Below the pieces are notes generated by a model. It saw only the letters and a list, made by a program, of their open reading frames with translations. It was not told the origin of the DNA and ran no database searches. From positions 1 through 64,000 of the forward strand of contig NZ_JAPEMU010000002.1 of NCBI RefSeq assembly GCF_026342405.1: DNA of 64,000 bases, written 5' to 3'. Positions 17,062 through 23,696 of the stretch are shown here, one piece after another (within the stretch, counting starts at the first letter, position 1; each line of letters begins with the position of its first letter). The stretch is from Kitasatospora sp. NBC_00240. Lineage in GTDB: Bacteria; Actinomycetota; Actinomycetes; Streptomycetales; Streptomycetaceae. The translations under genes and the position numbers were made by a program.

Positions 17062-17931
17062 TCAGTTGCCGGTGTGAAGATCTCCAGCCAGCGCCGCAAC
17101 AATGTCAGACCACGCCGCGGTGCCGAGCGCCGCGTCGGCCTCCGCCGTGCCACCGTAGCGGAACCGGTCAGAGTGACCGGCAGGCCCTTCCCCGGGCAAC
17201 CGGGGACGATGCCCGGCATCGAACGAGGTCACAAGCCTGGCTGGACGGCCCACCGAAGCGCGGCGCGCAGCCAGTTCCTGTGCGAAGAGCAGCGACGGCC
17301 ACATCTGATCGTCCCCGCCTGCCACGAGAACGATCTGGGCGGCGGTCTGCTCGATCGGGATCACGGCCGCGCGCGCAGCCTCGGCATGGGTCTGCCGGCT
17401 CTGCTCGTAATGGGTCCGACAGGTCGTCGGCTCGCCTTCTGCCTCTGCAGGAGTCCAGGCATCATCGTAGGAGATGAACGGGACGGGCTCGCCCCTCCAG
17501 GTCCAGGACGACCGATAGGGGTGGGTCAGACCGTCGATGCCGGGGCCGACGTTCGCCCAGACCACGGAGGTGGGAGACATGGCCACCACCGCATCGACGC
17601 GCGGATCGCGGACGGCCAGCAGAAGTGCCGCCTCGGCTCCCTTGGAAAATCCAAGGACACCGACTCTCCCTCCTGCTTTGGTCTGCAGGAGGTCGATCGC
17701 CTCAACGAACCTCTCCAGCGGGATCTCGCAGATTCCCTGTGCCTGGCCGTCGCCGCCGAACCAGCGAATCGACAACGCGGTCATCCCCGCGCGGGCGAGT
17801 ACGCGGCAGCGTTCGACGTCGATGCGGCCACTCGAACCGGCCAGCACCAGTACGCCCACCCTGCTGCCTCCCACCGGCTCGACCAGCACACCTTCGAAAG
17901 GCTCGCTGATCGCGTGTTCGATGATCTCCAT
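17062..17931 (-). CDS. Passenger alpha/beta hydrolase (BAAT C-terminal/dienelactone-hydrolase-like), copy 1
   Basis: 289 aa, no signal peptide, cytoplasmic. Catalytic triad visible: nucleophile elbow GFSKGAE (about residue 98), Asp in VAGGDDQMWPS (about 220) and His in SFDAGHRPRLPG (about 250). The GxSKGAE elbow and DDxxWPS are typical of the acyl-CoA thioester hydrolase/BAAT C-terminal family, so the substrate is probably an acyl thioester or ester. It lies wholly inside the IS630 element, tail-to-tail with the transposase, and is carried in both copies. ATG 17929-17931 is preceded by GAGGGAGGGTC. It is not needed for transposition as far as is known. Confidence 0.85.
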   Translation of the reverse strand: MEIIEHAISEPFEGVLVEPVGGSRVGVLVLAGSSGRIDVERCRVLARAGMTALSIRWFGGDGQAQGICEIPLERFVEAIDLLQTKAGGRVGVLGFSKGAEAALLLAVRDPRVDAVVAMSPTSVVWANVGPGIDGLTHPYRSSWTWRGEPVPFISYDDAWTPAEAEGEPTTCRTHYEQSRQTHAEAARAAVIPIEQTAAQIVLVAGGDDQMWPSLLFAQELAARRASVGRPARLVTSFDAGHRPRLPGEGPAGHSDRFRYGGTAEADAALGTAAWSDIVAALAGDLHTGN

Positions 17932-18249
17932 GACCCTCCCTCAGACGTCGCGCTTTGCGATCATCTCAGGAGGGGCCGAACCGACCCACACAGGGCGTAC
18001 GTTGCTTGATGCGGCACTAGGGTTCGGGCGCAGCAGGTCGGCTGCGGTGCTCAGGACGGTGGTGGCCTCAACCCTGACGGGCAGCATCGACGACCAGCCG
18101 GCACGACGCGTACGCGCGGTGGGACTACGAGATCCTCGGACGTATCAAGCCCGCCGAGTTCCCGCTCTGCGGCACGCAGTCACGGTGTCGTCGTCCTTCT
18201 GACCGTCTGGTTTGCGTCGGCGCAGGCCTGTGCCCGCGCCGACGCGGCG

Positions 18250-19107
18250 CTACGGACGGTCGCGGTAGAGATCGGCCAGGAGCGCGACGGCGACATGGGT
18301 GGCGGGGTGGGGGCCGTGCTGGCGCCAGATGACGTGGACGAGAACGGGCGAGGCGTCGCGCACCCGTCGGTAGGTGATGCCGTCGCGCCGGTACTGGGCC
18401 ACTGTGCCTTCCGGGGTGACACCGACGCAGCGGCCTGTGGTGATCACGGCGAGCCAGTCGTCGATGTCCCGTGTGTGTTCCACCGAGGGGCGTACGTCTT
18501 CGGGCCACAGTTCGGTGGTGGTGGTGCCGGTGCGGCGGTCCACGACCAGCGTGCGTTCCCGGATGTCGTCGAGGGCGATGGTTCGGCGGCGGGCCCACCG
18601 GTCGTCGCTGGCCATGGCGCAGTATCGGCGCTCGTGTCCGACGAGAGCGTTGGCGTAGCGGTGGGTGTCGAAGGTGGTCCGGACGACGGCGAGGTCGCAC
18701 AGTCCTTCGGCGAGGCCGCCGGTGGGGGTGTTGGCGCGGATCAGGTGGAGTTCGATGTCGGGGTAGCGGTCGGCCCAGCGGCGCTGGAATTCGGCGGTGT
18801 GGCGGCCCATGGCCGACCAGGCGTGGCCGATCGTGAGGTGGGTGTGGCCGGTGGCGGCTTCGCGGATCAGGGCGTCGGCTTCGGAGAGGAGGTGCCGGGC
18901 GCGGGCGAGGGCTTGGACGCCGGCGGTGGTGGGGGTGACGGTGCGGCTGGTGCGGTGCAGCAGCCGGACACCGAGGATCTTCTCCAGGGCCAGCAGGGTG
19001 CGGGAAGCGGCGGCTTGGGAGAGGCCGAGCTCGGCGGCAGCGTCGGTGAAGCTGCCCGTGTCGACGATCGCGACCAGACAGCGCAGGTGCCGCAGCTCCA
19101 TATCCAT
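18250..19107 (-). CDS. LysR-family transcriptional regulator
   Basis: 285 aa. ATG 19105-19107 (MDMELRHLRCLVAIVDTGSF); a second in-frame ATG lies two codons in. The winged HTH covers residues 1-60 (FTDAAAELGLSQAAASRTLL, LGVRLLHRTSRTVTPTTAG), with a periplasmic-binding-protein-like effector domain after it (HTHLTIGHAWSAMGRHTAEF, LAVVRTTF). It diverges from the EamA exporter with 69 bp between starts, so it most likely controls that exporter and itself. Confidence 0.92.
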   Translation of the reverse strand: MDMELRHLRCLVAIVDTGSFTDAAAELGLSQAAASRTLLALEKILGVRLLHRTSRTVTPTTAGVQALARARHLLSEADALIREAATGHTHLTIGHAWSAMGRHTAEFQRRWADRYPDIELHLIRANTPTGGLAEGLCDLAVVRTTFDTHRYANALVGHERRYCAMASDDRWARRRTIALDDIRERTLVVDRRTGTTTTELWPEDVRPSVEHTRDIDDWLAVITTGRCVGVTPEGTVAQYRRDGITYRRVRDASPVLVHVIWRQHGPHPATHVAVALLADLYRDRP

Positions 19108-19176
19108 GACCCCAGCGTATAGACGACGGCGTTCATGCATTTTGCGTATGGCTCGGCCCGGCGGATGCTCGGTGCC
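19108..19176. promoter_or_regulatory. LysR-EamA divergent control region
   Basis: 69 bp between two divergent starts. It contains ATGCATTTTGCGTAT (19135-19149), an imperfect inverted sequence that includes a T-N11-A arrangement (TGCATTTTGCGTA) as bound by LysR proteins. This is a candidate operator only. Confidence 0.4.
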
Positions 19177-20115
19177 ATGACGACGCAGGCACAGGGAGCG
19201 CGGGTCGGCGAAGCCGTCCACGGGGATGCGGGTCCTTCTTCCGGCCGGTTGGTGGGGATGGCGATGATGTTCGGCAGCGGGCTGTCGAACCAGGTCGGTG
19301 CGGCTGTCGCGGCTCAGGCGTTTCCGGTGATCGGTCCGGTGGGTGTGGTGGCGGTCCGGCAGTGGGTGGCCGCCGTGGTCCTGGCGGCGGCTGGACGGCC
19401 GAGGCTGAGGGCCTTCACCTGGGCGCAGTGGAAGCCGGTGCTGGCCCTGGCGGTGGTGTTCGCCACGATGAACCTGTCGCTCTACACCGCGATCGACCGC
19501 GTCGGGCTCGGTCTGGCCATCACTCTGGAGTTCCTGGGCCCGCTGTCCGTGGCGCTGGCAGCGTCCCGCCGCGCGGTGGACCTGGGATGCGGACTGATGG
19601 CCGGGGCGGCCACTGTGCTCCTGGTGCGCCCGCAACCCTCCACGGACTACCTCGGGATCGGCCTGGGCCTGCTGGCCGCGGTGTGCTGGGCGGCGTACAT
19701 TCTGCTCAACCGCACGGTCGGTTCACTGGTGCCGGGTGCGCAGGGCTCGGCCGCATCTGCAATCGTCTCCGGCCTGCTCTACGTACCCGTCGGGCTCGTC
19801 TTCTTCGTCCACCGCGCACCGTCTGCGGCCGCACTGGCGCACGCTGCCACAGCGGGCGTCCTGTCTTCCGCCGTCCCGTTCCTGGTCGACCTGCTGGTGC
19901 TGCGCCGTGTCCCGGCCAGGTTCTTCGGCCTGTTCATGAGCGTCAACCCGGTACTGGCCGCGCTGGTCGGCCTCGGCGTCCTCGGCCAAGCGTTGGACTG
20001 GGTCGAGTGGACCGCCATCACCGGCATCGTGGCGGCCAATGCGGTCTCCGTACTCGGCGCCGCACGCCGTACGCAGTCGTTCCCGGACACGGCCCGCAGC
20101 GCTTCGCACGCATGA
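19177..20115 (+). CDS. EamA/RhtA-family metabolite exporter
   Basis: 312 aa from ATG 19177 (MTTQAQGARVGEAVHG); the in-frame upstream ATG would overlap the regulatory region. About ten transmembrane helices in two EamA repeats are visible, e.g. MAMMFGSGLSNQVGAAVAAQ, PVLALAVVFATMNLSLYTAI, IGLGLLAAVCWAAYILL, SAVPFLVDLLVLRRVPARFF and NPVLAALVGLGVLGQALDWV. The family exports amino acids or other small metabolites across the cytoplasmic membrane (RhtA: threonine/homoserine). The divergent LysR gene is the likely regulator. Confidence 0.92.
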   Translation: MTTQAQGARVGEAVHGDAGPSSGRLVGMAMMFGSGLSNQVGAAVAAQAFPVIGPVGVVAVRQWVAAVVLAAAGRPRLRAFTWAQWKPVLALAVVFATMNLSLYTAIDRVGLGLAITLEFLGPLSVALAASRRAVDLGCGLMAGAATVLLVRPQPSTDYLGIGLGLLAAVCWAAYILLNRTVGSLVPGAQGSAASAIVSGLLYVPVGLVFFVHRAPSAAALAHAATAGVLSSAVPFLVDLLVLRRVPARFFGLFMSVNPVLAALVGLGVLGQALDWVEWTAITGIVAANAVSVLGAARRTQSFPDTARSASHA

Positions 20116-20514
20116 GTCATTGGTACCGGAGCGGAGCGGGACGAGCACTCACCGGAGGGACTGCTGAGAGGACGAGCGCTACTCGGGGATCCCGACAGGG
20201 CCCACAAGGGGAGTCTCCCGCAAGGGTCACTGGGGGCCCGAATCGGCAGGCACCTGGAGCGGGCGCAGCTGGGCGTGTTGGCGCCCGCCGGGTGATGGCC
20301 CAAGGTGTGCGTCTCGGGTTCCGGCGGGCGCGTGCCACCGACGTTACCGGCCGCCAAGCGCAGCGCACGGAGGCGCGGCGGACAACCGGGTTTCTCAGAT
20401 GTCGAGTATGAGCAGCGGGTAGGCGCGGACATCGGCGGCGGCTTCCTTGGCGGTAATGGTGCCGAGGAGGCTGCCGGGTGCGGGGGCGGGACCTTCCGGG
20501 AGGCCAGAGGAGGC
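20116..20514. other. Gap with a dispersed repeat
   Basis: Holds copy 2 of the 44-bp repeat. On the minus strand at about 20397-20490, TITAKEAAADVRAYPLLILD followed by a stop looks like the C-terminus of a lost protein. No complete gene recognised. Confidence 0.3.
20288..20331 (+). repeat. 44-bp dispersed repeat, copy 2
   Basis: Matches 9487-9530 in the same orientation with two or three mismatches; see copy 1. Confidence 0.6.
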
Positions 20515-20690
20515 GCATCGCCGTTTGCCAGATCCGCGACGGCGGCCACAGCCAGGAGTACTACCAGCGCAAGATCAACGACGGAAAGACACCCGCTGAG
20601 GCCCGCTGGCCCCCAGCGACGCTTCCGACCTGGTCTGCCGGATCATGAAAGCGACCATCGGACCCGACTTGTCACATCCGCTTGACACAC
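20515..20690 (+). pseudogene. C-terminal scrap of an IS110-family transposase
   Basis: The frame reads QIRDGGHSQEYYQRKINDGK followed by TPAEARW, which matches the C-terminal region of IS110-family transposases (..YYQRK...GKTPxEA..). A frameshift leads to SDASDLVCRIMKAT, the residual end (normally LSDxVYRxMxAD). Only about 55 codons are left and no ends can be seen. Confidence 0.6.
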
Positions 20691-20937
20691 GGAGGCGCTG
20701 TGAAGTCACAGCCACCCGTTGGCCGCGTGCAGTGGCCCCGCTGATGAGCCGACAAATCCGCAACAGGCGGGCGTGCACTGGGCTCTACGGCGGGTGGTGC
20801 GCCCGACAAGCCGGAACGGCCCGCCAGGTAGACTGACGGGCCGTCATGAACGAGTCGCGGCCAAACCCCATCAGGACTCGTTCCGTGAAATTATCCGACG
20901 TTGCACTGAAAGGATGAACGACGGCCATCCAAAGACA

Positions 20938-21090
20938 CTAGAAATTGTAGTATCGCAATCCGGCCTGCACCGTCGAGGATCCGTGGCCGTTGTCCTGTCC
21001 CGAGGCTGCTGCGCTGGCGATACCGGCGCCTCCGGCAACGAGCAGCAGACCGACGAGGATGGGCATGGCGAGCTTGTTGAGGAATCTCAT
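20938..21090 (-). CDS. Tiny secreted peptide ending GLRYYNF
   Basis: 50 aa. ATG 21088-21090 with GGACGGAG at 6 nt. Residues 1-27 form a signal peptide (MRFLNKLAMPILVGLLLVAG, GAGIASA). The short mature region ASGQDNGHGSSTVQAGLRYYNF contains a second possible signal-peptidase-like site VQA, after which only GLRYYNF would remain. The final residues closely match those of the 36-aa peptide gene at 23293 (GLRFYN). Function unknown; a secreted signalling peptide is one possibility. Too short to be found by usual gene-length cut-offs. Confidence 0.6.
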   Translation of the reverse strand: MRFLNKLAMPILVGLLLVAGGAGIASAAASGQDNGHGSSTVQAGLRYYNF

Positions 21091-22557
21091 CTCGAACTCC
21101 GTCCAAGAAAACATCAACTATCGATCGACGTCCTCCCAAGTTTCCCGGTCACCTCACCGGCAACGCATCTCCGGAAGCCGTTTCCCATATACTCGCCCTC
21201 AGCGAGCCTGCCCGTCCATAGGTCCGCAAACTCATTTCCTGCTGGCCGACTGAGAACGTCTTCCAATCGTCGGGACACCCATTCCACGGGCAGCGCCGCA
21301 GGCCAGAAGGTGGGCCCGCCAAGTTCACCGGGGGCCGGCCCCACGGACCAACCCGACGGTCCGCGAGACATGACCGTACTCTGCACCTGTCCCCGCTAGC
21401 GGCCGGCCACCCGGGGGCCGGAACCGACCAGGATTGGTTTGGGGCCGTCCACTGCCTGATCGCCGTGCCTGGGCACCCGGTTACCACCGCTGACGTCCGA
21501 TCAGCAGCATACCTGTCACGAGGACTATCGCGGTGGTGTGAGGCGGATCGAAGAAGGCTCTTGGTTCGCTCCACTGGGCGGGCACACGAATAGAATTGAC
21601 GGACCATTGACTGCCGGTGGGCAGCCCATGGAGGGGTGGCGTCGGGTCATGGCGGTCGGGAACCAGCGATCTTCGAGGCCACGAACACGCTGGCGTGCTT
21701 GGGTGTGTGGCGGACGGCGGTCAGCCGCCTACCGCCTCCGGGGATCTCGAGCACCACGATCCCCCCGCAGGTACCCGTCTCGGTGGCACTGCTCGCAGCC
21801 TCACCTGCGTTGAGGCGTTTCGGGCCACCCGACCCGCCGGGTGACCCTCCAACCGGCTCGGGGCCGGCGTGCATTCCATGACTTGGACGATTTATCTCGC
21901 CGCGTTCCAATCCGTCCAGCACGGACTCCCGGTCCGGCTCCAGAATGCCGATGCTGTCAGCCCGGAATGAAACGGGTCCTTTTACATCCTGCCGAGTCCG
22001 GTCTGGATTGTGAGCCAGGACCGCGTGGTCAATTCCGGTCTCGTCCCGGATGAAAGTGATCCATGTTCTACCCGGTGCGCGGAAAGGCGGGCCGGCCGGG
22101 GCGGCGGAACGCGGCGGTCGGGATCGGAATAATCTGCCGCTCCGCGGTCCGGTCCACGAGATTCTGGCGGCCAGGTTGTTCAAGCCGTAATGGCGGGAGT
22201 GGCCGGCCGCCGGCTCGATCACCCAAGCCGTCTGCTGCCACAGATTCCGCGCAATCCGGAATTACCCATTTCTCGGCTCGCGGTCCGGCCGGGCCCTCGC
22301 AGAGCCGCTCGAAGGCGCGGTCGAGAAGGCGGCGACGATGACGCGGCCGGGCGAAGTCACCCCATGCTGGCCGCAGTCGCGAAGAGCCTCGAACGCAGTG
22401 CCGATACGTGCGACCGCATGCACGGCCTGAACGCCCGGCTGGGTACCGGTTCTTACAGGCCGCCAGCTCGGTCGGTGAGGCAGCCGGGTCTCGCTGAACC
22501 CCTGCAGGTAGGGATACGTGTCCACTTGGGAGGCTCCTGTGGTCACGTGGGAGCCGA
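21091..22557. other. Long gap with one weak candidate ORF
   Basis: Apart from a minus-strand frame at 21647-22222 (listed separately) no gene is recognised. Codon-position GC bias is weaker here than in the neighbouring genes, suggesting mostly non-coding or decayed DNA. Confidence 0.3.
21647..22222 (-). CDS. Weak hypothetical ORF
   Basis: 191 codons. The middle (TWITFIRDETGIDHAVLAHN, DSIGILEPDRESVLDGLERG) is protein-like and ends VRHTPKHASVFVASKIAGSR. There is no convincing ribosome site and no known domain. It may be a real accessory gene or chance. Confidence 0.25.
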   Translation of the reverse strand: MIEPAAGHSRHYGLNNLAARISWTGPRSGRLFRSRPPRSAAPAGPPFRAPGRTWITFIRDETGIDHAVLAHNPDRTRQDVKGPVSFRADSIGILEPDRESVLDGLERGEINRPSHGMHAGPEPVGGSPGGSGGPKRLNAGEAASSATETGTCGGIVVLEIPGGGRRLTAVRHTPKHASVFVASKIAGSRPP

Positions 22558-22938
22558 TTGACGGACTTGGGGGCTTGGATCGTGGGGATTGTTCCTGAAG
22601 AGCACCTTGCCGGGCTGCGGGCGTCGCTTCAGCTGATGGCCGCCATCGGCCAGGCCAACGGCGGCGGGGAGGTCTTCGGCCGCACACTGCGAAGGGTCCT
22701 GGCGGAGGCCAAGGACGGGCCGGACCCCGATGGCGCGCTCAACCAGCTCATCCTGTGGCTGTCCACACTGTCGGAGCACTTCCTCGATCAGCTTTCTGAA
22801 GCCACCGGTCTTGACCGCGGCGCCCTCCTGGCGCAGGTGTACCGAAACCACTACCTCCAGCCCCGCCCCCGGAGTAGCCAGGGTGGTCCGCCTCTGCTGG
22901 GCGGCTTCGGTGCACCAGGGGCAGACCCGGTCCGGTAG
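22558..22938 (+). CDS. Hypothetical protein, possibly helical
   Basis: 126 aa. TTG 22558 with GGGAG 5 nt upstream; a GTG at 22582 is an alternative. The product is mostly helical in composition (LAGLRASLQLMAAIGQANGG, LNQLILWLSTLSEHFLDQLS, LDRGALLAQVYRNHYLQ), with a Gly/Pro tail. No family recognised. It lies between the two tiny peptide genes, upstream of an NB-ARC/LuxR regulator on the same strand. Confidence 0.55.
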   Translation: MTDLGAWIVGIVPEEHLAGLRASLQLMAAIGQANGGGEVFGRTLRRVLAEAKDGPDPDGALNQLILWLSTLSEHFLDQLSEATGLDRGALLAQVYRNHYLQPRPRSSQGGPPLLGGFGAPGADPVR

Positions 22939-23292
22939 CGGCGCCGTTCGCTCAGGTGGTCGACCTCCGGGCGGACCACGGTTCTGCTCGGGCGGCAGAG
23001 CGAACACGCGTCGCAGGGATCGAGACCCACGAGGGACCGTGGCTGCTGCGGTTCGTCCACAGGGCAGGTCGCCACCGGATGCCGCCGTGGGTGTACTCGC
23101 AACTTCGGCCGCATCGGCGTCCCGGCGTGAGTCCGCGCCCTCCATCGACAGTATGCAGCCAGGGGCGTCGCCCGGGATTGGGCTCTTGAGCTCAATTCTC
23201 GATCAGGCAATTGACGTCGGCACAGGTAGGAAGTCACCTTTCTCCACGCCCAGTTCCGGCGTTCTATCAGGCAAATTACACAGGGAGTAGCC

Positions 23293-23403
23293 ATGTCCGC
23301 GCTCAAAAGGCTCGCCTACATGTCGATTGCCACGCTTCTTCTGCTTGCCGGCAGTGTCGCCACCGCTTCAACGGCCTCGGCCGGACTCCGGTTCTACAAC
23401 TGA
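23293..23403 (+). CDS. Tiny secreted peptide ending GLRFYN
   Basis: 36 aa, with an ideal ribosome site (AGGGAG, 6 nt before ATG 23293). The product is almost all signal peptide: MSALKRLAYMSIATLLLLAG then SVATASTASA, followed by GLRFYN and the stop. Cleavage after ASA would release the hexapeptide GLRFYN. Its ending matches that of the peptide at 20938-21090. It lies 290 bp upstream of an NB-ARC/TPR/LuxR regulator on the same strand. This arrangement suggests a peptide signal or cue for that regulator, but it could also be a leader peptide; no such system is known to me. Confidence 0.65.
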   Translation: MSALKRLAYMSIATLLLLAGSVATASTASAGLRFYN

Positions 23404-23679
23404 GTGACGTTCCTCCGCGTGGTGGGATGCCTGGGGACTGGCTGTGCGAGCCCGGTGGGGCCCGCACAGCTGGGCCAGACAGGGCCGCGCCCTCGGAGCC
23501 GCAGCACATAGCTTTCGGACCCCCGCATCGGGGTCACCACATGCCTGTTGCAGTCTGCTGGGCTCCGGTGCCCCGGCACGACAGGCGCTCATGGCCAGTC
23601 CCCCGGACGGGGCCGCGGGCGCGCTGAGGGATCAGGCGGACACAGATATGTCCAAATGTCCCCCGTCTGTGCTCATTCG
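23404..23679. other. Spacer between peptide gene and regulator
   Basis: No coding region recognised. The GC-rich start could form terminator-like hairpins; the right end leads into the TACTAG element. Confidence 0.3.
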
Positions 23680-23685
23680 TACTAG
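23680..23685 (+). promoter_or_regulatory. TACTAG -10-like element of NB-ARC/LuxR regulator 1
   Basis: CGTACTAG with TACTAG ending exactly 11 nt before ATG 23697. The same CGTACTA(G/A) at the same distance precedes the two paralogues (30981-30976 minus; 51552-51557 plus). No ribosome site lies between, so transcripts would be leaderless or nearly so. Confidence 0.6.
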
Positions 23686-23696
23686 GCTTGCCGGGT

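Larger units (their letters stand above)
15821..18020 (+). mobile_element. IS630-family element with passenger gene, copy 1
   Basis: A 2,200-bp block flanked by CTAG at both ends, present again in inverted orientation at 45607-47806. The left end TAGTGCCGTATCAAGGAACC and the reverse complement of the right end TAGTGCCGCATCAAGCAACG form terminal inverted repeats matching at 22 of 27 positions. The TA at 15822-15823 and at 18018-18019 fits the TA target duplication and CTAG preference of IS630. Inside are a DDE transposase (plus strand) and a convergent alpha/beta hydrolase (minus strand), 15 nt apart at their stops. Both ORFs encode exactly the same proteins in the two copies, indicating recent transposition or gene conversion. 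Confidence 0.92.

Noticed and set aside
20938..21090. Biarylitide-type RiPP precursor (short peptide with RYYN end)
   Set aside because: No cytochrome P450 gene nearby, the peptide has a signal peptide, and the Tyr-x-His motif of that class is absent.
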